From Janthinobacterium sp. ROICE36 (GTDB lineage: Bacteria > Pseudomonadota > Gammaproteobacteria > Burkholderiales > Burkholderiaceae_D): a DNA stretch of 64,000 nucleotides. Both the position numbers and the translations under genes were made by a program. Below, in pieces: positions 15,321 to 23,427 of the stretch. The notes beneath the pieces are model-generated. The model worked only from the letters and a program-made list of their open reading frames with translations, did not search any database and was not told where the DNA came from. The DNA lies in NCBI RefSeq assembly GCF_002869965.1, contig NZ_PEBS01000014.1:1-64000 (forward strand), written 5' to 3'. Position 1 is the stretch's first letter, and every line of letters starts with the position of its first letter.

Positions 15321-17810
15321 TTAGAACTGGTAGCGGACCTTCAGCGCCACCTTGCACGCCGGACCATACATGCCCGAGTACCACCAGTCCGACACGGAAG
15401 CCGTGTACTGCTTGTCGAACAGGTTGGCCACGTTGACGGTGGCCGACAGCTTGTCGTTGACGTCGTAGCGCGCCATCAGGCTGGCCACCGAGTACGCCTT
15501 CTGTTCCCAGTGCAGGGTACTGTTGATCTGCCACGCCTCGATGTCGGAATACACGCGGCTTTGCCAGTTCATGCCGCCGCCCACCGTCAGGCGATGCAGT
15601 TCGCCGGGCAGCCGATAAGTGGTCCACAGCTTCACCAGGTGGCGCGGGAAGGTGGTCTGGATCGCCTTGCCGGCATTGTTTTCCGTCTGGCTGTACGACC
15701 ACGAGGCTGATATATTCCAACTTGGCGTGATGGCGCCCGTCGCTTCCAGGTCGATGCCCTTGGTATCGGCGCCCTTGATGGTGCGGAACGCCGGATCGTT
15801 GGAGCCGGGCAGGGTGTAGCCAGGATCGGTTTCAGCCAGGTTTTTCTGGCGGATCAGATACAGCGCGGCGGACGTGTTCAGGCGGCCATCGAACCAGCCG
15901 CTCTTGACTCCCGCTTCATAGGTCTTGCCTTCGCGCGGCGCCAGCAGCTTGCCGTAGCGGTCTTGCGAGGCTTGCGGCTGGTAGATGGTGGAGTAGCTGG
16001 CGTAGGCGCTATGCGTGGCGTCGATGTCGTACACCAGGCCGCCGTACGGCGTGAAGACGCTGCTGTCCGAGGCTGGCGATGCGCTATAAAATGGCACGGT
16101 GGGTGCGTCCGAGATGTAGTTTTCGCTGTAGCGCAGCACCTTGGCGCCGGCGATCAGTTTCAGGCGCTCTGAAAGGTTGAGGCGCGTGGCGGCATACGCG
16201 CTGGCCTGGCGGCGCGTGCTGTCGTAGGTGACGAAAGTATCGCCAAACACGGGCGTTGCCATGCGATTCCAGCGGTACAGGTTGACGGGCTGCCCCTGGA
16301 TGTTCTTGTCGAAGCGGCCATCGGTCGTGCTTTGAAATTCGTTGTAGTCCATGCCCAGCACCAGTTCGTGCTGGCGGCCGAACGCGCTGAACGGGCCGCG
16401 CACGTTGACGTCCACGCTGTTGACCTGGAGCTGGTAATCGCGGTAGTCGGCGCTCATGCGCAGGCCAGCGCCCGTGGCCTGGTCGGGAAAGGCGCTACTC
16501 ACGTTCATGAACACCGAGCGCTCTTCTTGCGAGGACTGCACGCGGTTGGCCGAGATTTTCAGCTTCCAGTCGTTTGCCAGCGCGTGTTCCAGGGTGGCGA
16601 AGAGGTCGGTCGAATTGCTGCCGAAGCGATTCGACGTGGCCGCCGGGCTGAAGGAGCGTGGCAGCTTCGTCATCACGCCATTGCTGTAGAACAGCGGGAA
16701 GCCCAGGTAGGACAGCGAGCCGTTCGAACGCTTGCGTTGGTGCGTGACGCCGGCTGTCAGCTTCGTGTCGCGTGACAGGTCCGCCTCGACCACGCCATAC
16801 ACGACTTTTTTTTCGTGGCTGTAGTTGTCGATGATGCTGTCGGCTTCTTCGTACAGCGCCACCAGGCGGCCACGCACGGTGCGCGCCTCGTTGAGCGGGC
16901 CGGCAATGTCGGCCATGCCGCGCCGTTCGTTGCGGGAAGCCAGTTCGCCCTCGACGGCCGCCTGGAACTGCGCGGTCGGCTTCTTGCGCACCATGTTGAT
17001 GGCCCCCGAGGCATCGCCCGCGCCCGTCATCAGGCCCGAGGCGCCGCGCAGCACTTCGATGCGCTCGTACAGCGCCATGTCGGCCAGGCTTTGCGACGGT
17101 ATCGCATTGAGGCCCAGGTTTTCCGAATGCGTGCTGACGCCATCGAGCTGGTAATTGGTGATCGCATAGCCACGCGAAGTAAAGCCGGAGCGCTCGCTGC
17201 CCAGCGAGAACAGGGTGATGCCCGGCGTTTGCGCCATCACTTGCGCGATGGTGTTCAAGCCCTGGTCCTGCATGCGCTGCTGGGTGATGACGCTGACCGA
17301 CTGCGGCGTTTGCCGGATCGACAGGCCCAGCGGCGTGGCCGTGGCGATCGGCAGGGTGGAGACATACGCGTCCGTGCCTTCGGTGGCATCCTGCTGCGCC
17401 TTGACCGACACTTCCGGCATCATGGACAGCGCTTCGCCATCCGCCGCCGTATCGGCCGGGCGCAGGACAAAGCTGCCGTTGGCGCTGCGCTCGGCCTTCA
17501 GGCCCGTGCCGCGCAGCACGCCGTTCAGGGCGGCCAGCACATCGTGGCGGCCCGTGAGGCCCGCCGACGTCTTGCCGCGCGTCTGTTCGGGCGTGAAGCT
17601 GAGGATGACCCTGGACTGGCTGGCGACCTGGCGCAGCGCCGCCGCCAGGTCGCCGGCCGGCACCTGGAAGTCAAGGCTGGCCGCTGGCGCGCTTTCCTGC
17701 GCCATGGCTGGCGCCTGGGCGGCCAGCAGCAGGGCCGAACCGATGAAGACGAGTTCGATGGCATACGCCATGCGCTTGATGCGCGGCTTGGAATGAATGG
17801 CAAGAGACAT
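15321..17810 (-). CDS. TonB-dependent siderophore receptor with STN signalling domain
   Basis: An 829-residue outer-membrane receptor. After a signal peptide (cleavage near AMAQ) comes a secretin/TonB N-terminal domain, about residues 45-97 (LDFQVPAGDLAAALRQVASQ), the part that contacts FecR. The plug follows (TPLGLSIRQTPQSVSVITQQ, RGYAITNYQLDGV, YERIEVLRGASGLMTG) and then a 22-strand barrel ending in KVALKVRYQF. It resembles FpvA/FoxA/FecA transducers for ferric siderophores; the ligand is unknown. It is the last gene of the fecI-fecR-receptor set, with 101 bases between it and fecR. Confidence 0.95.
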   Translation of the reverse strand: MSLAIHSKPRIKRMAYAIELVFIGSALLLAAQAPAMAQESAPAASLDFQVPAGDLAAALRQVASQSRVILSFTPEQTRGKTSAGLTGRHDVLAALNGVLRGTGLKAERSANGSFVLRPADTAADGEALSMMPEVSVKAQQDATEGTDAYVSTLPIATATPLGLSIRQTPQSVSVITQQRMQDQGLNTIAQVMAQTPGITLFSLGSERSGFTSRGYAITNYQLDGVSTHSENLGLNAIPSQSLADMALYERIEVLRGASGLMTGAGDASGAINMVRKKPTAQFQAAVEGELASRNERRGMADIAGPLNEARTVRGRLVALYEEADSIIDNYSHEKKVVYGVVEADLSRDTKLTAGVTHQRKRSNGSLSYLGFPLFYSNGVMTKLPRSFSPAATSNRFGSNSTDLFATLEHALANDWKLKISANRVQSSQEERSVFMNVSSAFPDQATGAGLRMSADYRDYQLQVNSVDVNVRGPFSAFGRQHELVLGMDYNEFQSTTDGRFDKNIQGQPVNLYRWNRMATPVFGDTFVTYDSTRRQASAYAATRLNLSERLKLIAGAKVLRYSENYISDAPTVPFYSASPASDSSVFTPYGGLVYDIDATHSAYASYSTIYQPQASQDRYGKLLAPREGKTYEAGVKSGWFDGRLNTSAALYLIRQKNLAETDPGYTLPGSNDPAFRTIKGADTKGIDLEATGAITPSWNISASWSYSQTENNAGKAIQTTFPRHLVKLWTTYRLPGELHRLTVGGGMNWQSRVYSDIEAWQINSTLHWEQKAYSVASLMARYDVNDKLSATVNVANLFDKQYTASVSDWWYSGMYGPACKVALKVRYQF

Positions 17811-17911
17811 GGTTACCTTGTGGTGTAGTCGTCAAAAAGAACGTTGCCTACACAGGTCACGCGAGAAATGGAAACGGGTACTTTTTTTTGCGCTGGCGTC
17901 AAAATAAATCT

Positions 17912-18916
17912 TCAGCGCTGCCGGCGCGCTTCCAGTTGCACCCAGTAGCGCGTGCGCAGGCGCACGTCCACCGGCAGGGAGTCGGGCAGCGACAGCAGCA
18001 CGGCATCCAGGTCGGCCAGCGGGAAGACGCCGGAAATGCGCAGGCCGGCGACGGCGTCGTCGCAGCCCAGCAAGCCGTGGCGGTAGCGGCTCAATTCATG
18101 CAGGAAGTCGCGCAGCGGCATGGCGTCGGCCAGCAGCAAGCCCTGGCGCCAGGCCCAGATATCGGGCGAGACGGCGTGCGCGGGCAAGAGCTGCCGCGCC
18201 GTCATGCCGCCGCCCTGGCCCGCCTGGATCACGCGGTTGCCGTCGCCATGGCGCGGCGTCAGCCGCACGGCGCCTTCTTCGACGGCGACCAGGGTGTTGT
18301 CGTCCGCCCGGCGCACCGAGTAGCGCGTGCCCAGCGCCTGCGCCTGGCCTTGCGCGGTGTCGACCAGGAAGGGGCGGTAGGGCATGCCTGTTTCGCGGGC
18401 GGTGGCGATGAAGATTTCGCCCTGCACCAGTTGCAGCAGCCGTTGCGTGCCGCTGAAGCGGATGTTCACGGCGCTGCTGCCATTCAGGTGCAAACGGCTG
18501 CCGTCGGGCAGGGTCAGCTCGCGGCGCTCGCCCACGCCCGTGGCAATGTCGGCCAGTGCGGCGCGGGCCATGTCGGGGGCGTAGGGCGAGTGCGCGCCGA
18601 ACCAGCCCGTGATGCCGATGGTCGATACCCATGCCAGCAGTTGCAAGCTGTTGCGCCGCGAGATGGACGCGGCAGGACGCCGTGCCAGCGCCGTGCGGCA
18701 CGCTTGCGCATCGAGTTCCAGCAAGCCGCCGCTGGCGCTTTCGATGTGTTTCCACGCGCGTTCATGGTCGGGGTGCGCCTGGCGCCACTGCTGCCAGGCC
18801 GATTTTTCCGCCGGGGTCGTTTCGCCGCTCATCAGGGTAGTCAGCCATTCGGCTGCCTGCATGGCGATGGCCAGGTCGATGGGCTGGCCCAGCGCATACA
18901 CGGTGGCGGTGCGCAC
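17912..18916 (-). CDS. fecR: FecR-type anti-sigma/sigma regulator
   Basis: FecR spans the inner membrane and passes the signal of a loaded receptor to FecI. The protein (334 residues from GTG 18916) has the N-terminal cytoplasmic FecR region (AAEWLTTLMSGETTPAEKSA then WQQWRQAHPDHERAW), a membrane segment around LQLLAWVSTIGITGWFGA, and the periplasmic FecR domain (GERRELTLPDGSRLHLNGSS, RLLQLVQGEIFIATA, FLVDTAQGQAQALGTRYSVR). The frame is open to a TTG at 18946, but TGAcGTG couples the GTG to the fecI stop. The start is therefore uncertain by 10 residues. Confidence 0.93.
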   Translation of the reverse strand: MRTATVYALGQPIDLAIAMQAAEWLTTLMSGETTPAEKSAWQQWRQAHPDHERAWKHIESASGGLLELDAQACRTALARRPAASISRRNSLQLLAWVSTIGITGWFGAHSPYAPDMARAALADIATGVGERRELTLPDGSRLHLNGSSAVNIRFSGTQRLLQLVQGEIFIATARETGMPYRPFLVDTAQGQAQALGTRYSVRRADDNTLVAVEEGAVRLTPRHGDGNRVIQAGQGGGMTARQLLPAHAVSPDIWAWRQGLLLADAMPLRDFLHELSRYRHGLLGCDDAVAGLRISGVFPLADLDAVLLSLPDSLPVDVRLRTRYWVQLEARRQR

Positions 18917-18917
18917 G

Positions 18918-19436
18918 TCAGGCTGCGGCAAAATCGGGCACGGCAAAAAAGCACAGCAAATTGCCCTTGCTCAGGTATTTTTTGACGGAATGCGTGGTCG
19001 TGCCCAGTTCGGCGGCGATCTCGGCGTAGCTCATGCCGTCCAGGTGGGCCAGCAGGAAGGCGGCCCTGGCCTTGGCGGAGAGCTGGTCCAGCGCGCGGTC
19101 GATCCGTTGCAGCGATTCGAGCAGGATGGACATCGCTTCCGGCGAGGGCGCGCAGGCTTGCGGCTGATGCCGCAGGGCGTCGAGGTAGGCCCGTTCCAGC
19201 TCTTCGCGCCGGCAGTGATTGGCCAGCAGGCGCTTGGCGATGGTGGCCAGGAAGGGGCGCGGCTGCTTGATCCCGGCACTGCTGCGCGCAAGGAAGATAT
19301 TGAGGAAGGTATCTTGCGCCAGGTCGCCTGCCAGCCCCGCGTCGTGCAGACGCCGCTTCAGCCAGTGCAACAGCCAAGCGTGGTGCTCGGCATACAGGGC
19401 CTGGAAATCGGACGGAGGGCAAGGGGAGGACAGCAT
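18918..19436 (-). CDS. fecI: FecI-type ECF sigma factor
   Basis: A 172-residue ECF sigma factor: region 2 is FQALYAEHHAWLLHWLKRRL and DLAQDTFLNIFLAR, and region 4 is LSAKARAAFLLAHLDGMSYA followed by EIAAELGTTTHSVKKYLSKG. It should direct RNA polymerase to the receptor gene when FecR is signalled. It sits first in the set and 24 bases downstream of a Fur box, so iron repression is expected. No Shine-Dalgarno sequence is visible on the minus strand before the ATG. Confidence 0.94.
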   Translation of the reverse strand: MLSSPCPPSDFQALYAEHHAWLLHWLKRRLHDAGLAGDLAQDTFLNIFLARSSAGIKQPRPFLATIAKRLLANHCRREELERAYLDALRHQPQACAPSPEAMSILLESLQRIDRALDQLSAKARAAFLLAHLDGMSYAEIAAELGTTTHSVKKYLSKGNLLCFFAVPDFAAA

Positions 19437-19459
19437 GCGTACAGGAGGTCTTAATCTAA

Positions 19460-19476
19460 ATGAGAATTGTTCTCAT
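19460..19476. promoter_or_regulatory. Fur box upstream of fecI
   Basis: ATGAGAATTGTTCTCAT is a perfect palindrome of two 7-base arms around TTG, in an AT-rich flank (TAA on the left, AATA on the right). It matches the core of Fur operators (family knowledge) and lies 24 bases before fecI. Ferric Fur bound here would block fecI and so the whole signalling set. Confidence 0.85.
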
Positions 19477-19653
19477 AATAACGCAGCGGCGCACGCCAGG
19501 CAATCAGGAAAACGTGGCGTTGTTGAAATGCGACTGTGGGCCCGGGCCGCGCGGCCGTGGCTTTGTGCCTGCGCACGGCAGATGTAAAAGTTTCCTTGGC
19601 GCAAGCTTTCATGTGAGAAAATGTGGGCTGTCGATGTGGTGCGGAGCGCAAAA

Positions 19654-20316
19654 ATGATGTGGATGGTTGGCGGTGTCCTGGTTCTTTTGGTCGCCATATT
19701 TTTATGGTTGGCCTTTTTTCATCGGGTCAACGCGATGTCGCGCCAGGCGGAACTGATGAACTGGCTCGACATCGGCCGGGTCTCGAATGCCGATGGTGGC
19801 AAGGATATTTTGTTGGCGAGAAATGAGCGCGGCGCCCGGATTGACTGGCGCACCGGCGAGGTCTGGTTGATGAATCCCAAGGTGGCCGAGCCGTTTGCCG
19901 ACTTTCTCGCCGTCGAGCGCTGGCTCACCCTGCGTGAGATGCCGATGGCGGACAAACCTGCGCATGCCGCTCCTGCGCCACCGGAGCCAGAAGTCGCGCC
20001 GGACGCCGGGCCCGTGCGCGATACCTTCCCGGCCTTCCAGCAAAAGGTCGACGCTTGCCTGGCCAAGGCGGAAGGTGGCCAGGAATTGCTGGAAACCAAG
20101 CAGGCCTTCGAGGCGGGCAGCGAGCCTTACCTCGAGGCGTCGACGGAATTGAGCCAGACCGCGCTGGAGTTTGAAGTGTCGCCGGCGATGGTGGCCACCT
20201 TTCATATCAGCGCCTTTGCCGCCCTGGCTGAAACGGCGGGCGCCGACAAGCTGGAAAGAGTGGCGGCCAGCCTGCATGCGGCGGCCAGGCAGATCAGGGC
20301 TAGTGTCGCCGCATAA
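19654..20316 (+). CDS. Membrane-anchored hypothetical protein, 220 aa
   Basis: The N-terminal segment MVGGVLVLLVAIFLWLAFFH is a single membrane helix. The next part, up to about residue 95, is globular (LMNWLDIGRVSNADGGKDIL, ARNERGARIDWRTGEVWLMN). A Pro/Ala-rich linker (APAPPEPEVAPDAGP) leads to an alpha-helical C-terminal domain. I do not recognise the family. I prefer ATG 19654 because GGAG precedes it and the helix follows at once; ATG 19621 is an alternative. Confidence 0.7.
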   Translation: MMWMVGGVLVLLVAIFLWLAFFHRVNAMSRQAELMNWLDIGRVSNADGGKDILLARNERGARIDWRTGEVWLMNPKVAEPFADFLAVERWLTLREMPMADKPAHAAPAPPEPEVAPDAGPVRDTFPAFQQKVDACLAKAEGGQELLETKQAFEAGSEPYLEASTELSQTALEFEVSPAMVATFHISAFAALAETAGADKLERVAASLHAAARQIRASVAA

Positions 20317-20336
20317 AGCGGCTCAGGCCTGGAATG

Positions 20337-20375
20337 AAAAAACCGCTGAATCCCTTGCAGGAATCAGCGGTTTTC
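20337..20375. terminator. Terminator shared by the 220-aa gene and fMet tRNA copy 1
   Basis: AACCGCTGA and TCAGCGGTT form the stem. A-rich bases on the left (T on the minus strand) and TTTTC on the right let it act in both directions. It ends six bases from the 3' end of the tRNA. Confidence 0.8.
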
Positions 20376-20381
20376 AGGTAT

Positions 20382-20458
20382 TGGTTGCGGGGACAGGATT
20401 TGAACCTGTGACCTTCGGGTTATGAGCCCGACGAGCTGCCAGACTGCTCCACCCCGCA
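20382..20458 (-). tRNA. Initiator tRNA-fMet(CAT), copy 1
   Basis: A 77-nt gene with CCA encoded. The anticodon arm TCGGG-CTCATAA-CCCGA carries the three consecutive G-C pairs typical of initiators. The acceptor reads TGCGGGG with CCCCGCA, so position 1 is T opposite A72; the E. coli initiator has a C1-A72 mismatch. Confidence 0.95.
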
Positions 20459-20545
20459 GGCGAATTATATACCAGTTTGCTGCATTGCGAAAGAGTGAAT
20501 GGCATTTGGTCTGCACGATGGTCATTGACATGCTGCGACGCAATG

Positions 20546-20587
20546 GAAAAAGCCGCTGATTCCTTTGCAGGAATCAGCGGCTTTCAT
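20546..20587 (-). terminator. Terminator of fMet tRNA copy 2
   Basis: AAAGCCGCTGATTCCT and AGGAATCAGCGGCTTT form a long stem, with T-rich sequence on the minus-strand 3' side. It is a near-copy of the hairpin after copy 1. Confidence 0.8.
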
Positions 20588-20592
20588 GTGTC

Positions 20593-20669
20593 TGGTTGCG
20601 GGGACAGGATTTGAACCTGTGACCTTCGGGTTATGAGCCCGACGAGCTGCCAGACTGCTCCACCCCGCA
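20593..20669 (-). tRNA. Initiator tRNA-fMet(CAT), copy 2
   Basis: Identical to copy 1 over 77 nt, and transcribed first. It also has T at position 1 and an encoded CCA. Confidence 0.95.
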
Positions 20670-20725
20670 GGCGAATTATAGCCGGGTTTGCTGCAATGCG
20701 CAATGGCCTTGCAGCAGAGATGGGA

Positions 20726-21904
20726 TCAGGCTGCCGCCAGGCGCCACAGCGACGTGATTTCCTTCGAGCGGGCCGCATGCAGGCTGTCCGTGGCATCTTG
20801 CGCGCGCGGGTGCGTGGGTTTCACGTCCAGGCGGTCGACCACTTTCAAGCCCGCTTGCGCTATCCATTCCAGCAATTGCGCGCGCGGGCGCAGGCCCAGG
20901 TGCTCGGCCAGGTCCGACAGGAGCAGCCAGCCTTCGCCGGCTGCTTCCAGGTGATCGGCCAGGCCGGCGAGGAAACCGCGCAGCATGCGGCTGTCCGGAT
21001 CGTAGACGGCGTATTCGATGGGCGAGCTTGGGCGGGCCGGCAGCCATGGCGGATTGCACACGACCAGCGGCGCGCGTCCCGCAGGGAACAGGTCGGCCTG
21101 CACCACATCGACTTTGTCGAGGAGATCGAGGCGTGCCATGTTTTCGCGCGCGCAGGACAGGGCGCGCGGGTCCTGGTCGGTGGCGACGATGCGGTCGATG
21201 CCGCGCTGCGCCAGCACGGCGGCCAGCACGCCCGTGCCGGTGCCGATGTCGAAGGCCAGGTTGGCGCGCGGGGGCAGGGGCGCGTCGGCCACCAGACCCA
21301 CGTATTCGCCGCGGATAGGCGCGAATACGCCGTAATGGGGGTGGATGCGCTGGCCCAGGGCCGGCAGTTCCACGCCCGTGCGGCGCCATTCGTGCGCGCC
21401 GATCAGGCCCAGCAGTTCGCGCAGGGAGGCGACGAACGGCTCTTCGCCGCGGCCATACGCTTCATTGCAAGCCAGTTTCACGTCCGGCGCGCGGCGCAAC
21501 GGTATCGTGTAATCGGCATCGAAGGGCAGCAGCAGCATGGCCAGGGTGCGGGCGCGTTGCGACTGGGCCTGGCGGTGCAGGTGGAAGGCTTGCGTGGCCG
21601 ATGGTTCCGGTTGCGCCAGCTTGGCGGCCTTGGCCTTTTTGCTGGGTTTGTCGTTTTTGTGGTCGGCGCGCCGCGCCAGCGCCTGCAGCAATTGGCGCGC
21701 GTTCTGGAAGTCGCCGCGCCACAGCATGGCCGTGCCTTCGCAGGCCAGGCGGTAAGCCTGGTCGGCCGTCGTGCGGTCATCGGCGATGACGACGCGCTTG
21801 GGCGGCGGCATGCCGCTTTCCGAGCGCCAGCGGGCCGAATGCTCGGCGCCGTTTTCGCTCCAGTGGATCTGCGGATGAACGGTGGGTGAAGAGGTGTCGG
21901 ACAT
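20726..21904 (-). CDS. SAM-dependent methyltransferase with NPPW motif
   Basis: A 392-residue protein. The C-terminal half is a class I methyltransferase: motif I LAFDIGTGTGVLAAVLAQRG, motif II IVATDQDPRALSCARENM, and motif IV VVCNPPWLPA, the NPPY/W signature of N-methyltransferases such as HemK/PrmC, RlmG and RsmC. The N-terminal part (CEGTAMLWRGDFQNARQLLQ) resembles RlmG/RsmC-type substrate domains, so an RNA or ribosomal target is plausible. I start at ATG 21904 (MSDTSSPTVHPQ); a longer frame to 22003 has no support. Confidence 0.85.
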   Translation of the reverse strand: MSDTSSPTVHPQIHWSENGAEHSARWRSESGMPPPKRVVIADDRTTADQAYRLACEGTAMLWRGDFQNARQLLQALARRADHKNDKPSKKAKAAKLAQPEPSATQAFHLHRQAQSQRARTLAMLLLPFDADYTIPLRRAPDVKLACNEAYGRGEEPFVASLRELLGLIGAHEWRRTGVELPALGQRIHPHYGVFAPIRGEYVGLVADAPLPPRANLAFDIGTGTGVLAAVLAQRGIDRIVATDQDPRALSCARENMARLDLLDKVDVVQADLFPAGRAPLVVCNPPWLPARPSSPIEYAVYDPDSRMLRGFLAGLADHLEAAGEGWLLLSDLAEHLGLRPRAQLLEWIAQAGLKVVDRLDVKPTHPRAQDATDSLHAARSKEITSLWRLAAA

Positions 21905-21962
21905 GGGATTCAATCGATAGAAGGGGGCGCGCGGCATGGTCGCCTGCGCAGGCCGTCTTCCA

Positions 21963-22811
21963 TTATACGTCGCTGGCCGTGCTGTCAGCGGTGTCCGTGC
22001 CATAGGCGAGTGCCAGCGCGCGGGCGCGCGCTTGGTCTTCGGGCGTGGTTTCCACTGCTTTCTTGCCGGTCTCGGCGGTATTGTCAGGCTGCACCAGCTT
22101 GAGCAAACGCAAGCTCAGGCTGCCCGCCAGGTCGCCATCCTTGCCGTTGGCGCTGGCGCCATCGGATTGTTGATTGAAGATGCTGTTTTGCAATTGCTGG
22201 CCCAGCAGCTTGAACAGGTCGTGCAGATTGCCGGCGAAGTTTGTCGCGGGCAACTCTTTGGCGGGCAGGGCGGCGTCATCGGATGGCGCGACTTCCTGCG
22301 CATCGTCTTGCGTTTGCGCCAATGCACCCGCGCTGATGTTCGATTGATATTGCACTTCCAGCTCGAAGTCGAAGGTCTGGCCATCGGCCGTGGTGATCTT
22401 GCCCTTGCCGATGAAATGCGCGTTTTCATCGAGGCTGAAGGCGGCCGCGCGGCTGCTGCCTTTGGTGCCCGAGACGCTGGCGCTACCGCTGCTGAAGCTG
22501 GAGCCGGCCTGCAGGTCGACCGAATCGAAGGCGATGCTGGCGCCGTCGCCGAAGAGCTGGCGTGTCATATTGGTCAGAAAATCCTGCGCCACGTCGACGG
22601 TGGCGTTGCCCAGCGCATCTGTGCGCTGTTCCAGCCCCTTGGCCGACAGGTCCAGGCCGTTTTTCGACAGGGCCACCAGGTCTTGCGCCGTGCGCTGCAT
22701 CAGGGGCGAGCCGGCCAGCCCCGTGGCGCCGCTGCCCGTGCGGGACGGATGCTGGCCCGCCAGCGTATTCGCTGCGGGTTGACGGCTGGCAAGGGCGGGA
22801 AGCTGGGACAT
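21963..22811 (-). CDS. Hypothetical protein, 282 aa
   Basis: The sequence begins MSQLPALASRQPAANTLAGQ and is low in hydrophobic segments, with no signal peptide or membrane helix. A Ser/Gly-rich stretch (SSFSSGSASVSGTKGSSRAA) leads to a short compact part, HFIGKGKITTADGQTFDFEL. A Gln/Leu-rich helix (NLHDLFKLLGQQLQNSIFNQ) and an acidic Ala-rich tail follow. I do not recognise the family. The start is set at ATG 22811; upstream frame to 22850 is less likely. Confidence 0.65.
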   Translation of the reverse strand: MSQLPALASRQPAANTLAGQHPSRTGSGATGLAGSPLMQRTAQDLVALSKNGLDLSAKGLEQRTDALGNATVDVAQDFLTNMTRQLFGDGASIAFDSVDLQAGSSFSSGSASVSGTKGSSRAAAFSLDENAHFIGKGKITTADGQTFDFELEVQYQSNISAGALAQTQDDAQEVAPSDDAALPAKELPATNFAGNLHDLFKLLGQQLQNSIFNQQSDGASANGKDGDLAGSLSLRLLKLVQPDNTAETGKKAVETTPEDQARARALALAYGTDTADSTASDV

Positions 22812-22871
22812 GGTCGGTTCAAATGGGGAAGATATGCAAATTAACGGCAATATCTTCCCATTCTTTAACCA

Positions 22872-23081
22872 TTAGTGGTGGTGTGCCCAGTTACCGTCTG
22901 CCGACTCCAGGTAGGACTGGACGGCATCGGCCTGGCCCGTGGCGTGGCGCTTGAGTTCGCCGCATGCGCAAATGCCCTGATAGGGCTGGATATGCGAGCA
23001 GGCGGAGACTTTTTGCAGGTAGACCTGCATGGATTTGTAACATTTTACGCACTTGAAGGTGAGGCTGCGGGCGGCTTTCAT
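22872..23081 (-). CDS. Small Cys-rich protein, possible zinc ribbon, 69 aa
   Basis: Four Cys in two pairs (FKCVKCYKS and GICACGEL) plus one more in SACSH suggest a metal-binding ribbon. The C-terminus ends NWAHHH. AAGGAAA lies six bases before the ATG on the minus strand. Function unknown. Confidence 0.55.
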   Translation of the reverse strand: MKAARSLTFKCVKCYKSMQVYLQKVSACSHIQPYQGICACGELKRHATGQADAVQSYLESADGNWAHHH

Positions 23082-23259
23082 GGGTTTCCTTGAACTGTTG
23101 CGGGGCGTAGGCGGTACCTGCGCGAAGGCGGCGATTTTAACGCACTCCGGCCATCGTTACACCTTGTTGCATCTGCGCCACGCGCAGGTCAACTGTATCC
23201 GCGCCATGACGTTGAACGTATACAGGAGGTCGTCTGACCGCCATTGAAGAGGTAGCAGC

Positions 23260-23427
23260 ATGGAAAAACATGACAAGGAAAGGTCTGTACTGCCGGCCAA
23301 GGAGCTGGTCAGGAAGTGGTTGAAAGCGGAGCTGGAACAGCGCCGGCCACCGCCCGACCCCGAGCAGATCCGCCGAGAACTGGGCTGGGATTTGCTCAGG
23401 CTGGGCCGCGAAGCTGTGCCACGCTAG
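23260..23427 (+). CDS. Small hypothetical protein, 55 aa
   Basis: Reads MEKHDKERSVLPAKELVRKW, then a charged helical region, and ends LGWDLLRLGREAVPR. AGAGG lies seven bases upstream of the ATG. Its TAG and the stop of sbcC share the palindrome GCTAGC, so the two genes meet tail to tail with a 4-base overlap. High charge and the absence of Cys or signal peptide suggest a cytosolic protein. It is too short to assign. Confidence 0.5.
   Translation: MEKHDKERSVLPAKELVRKWLKAELEQRRPPPDPEQIRRELGWDLLRLGREAVPR

Larger units (their letters stand above)
20337..20683 (-). repeat. Tandem duplication: fMet tRNA plus terminator (211-bp step)
   Basis: The two tRNA genes are 211 bases apart. Both the 5' flank (CAGGCGAATTATA on the plus strand) and the 3' hairpin with GGAATCAGCGG are repeated with few changes. 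This shows duplication of a whole transcription unit and not of the tRNA alone. Confidence 0.75.

Noticed and set aside
19460..19657. 65-aa plus-strand frame starting inside the Fur box, with AGGAGG upstream
   Set aside because: The AGGAGG is 12 bases from the ATG and the frame has no coding character; the palindrome is better explained as an operator.
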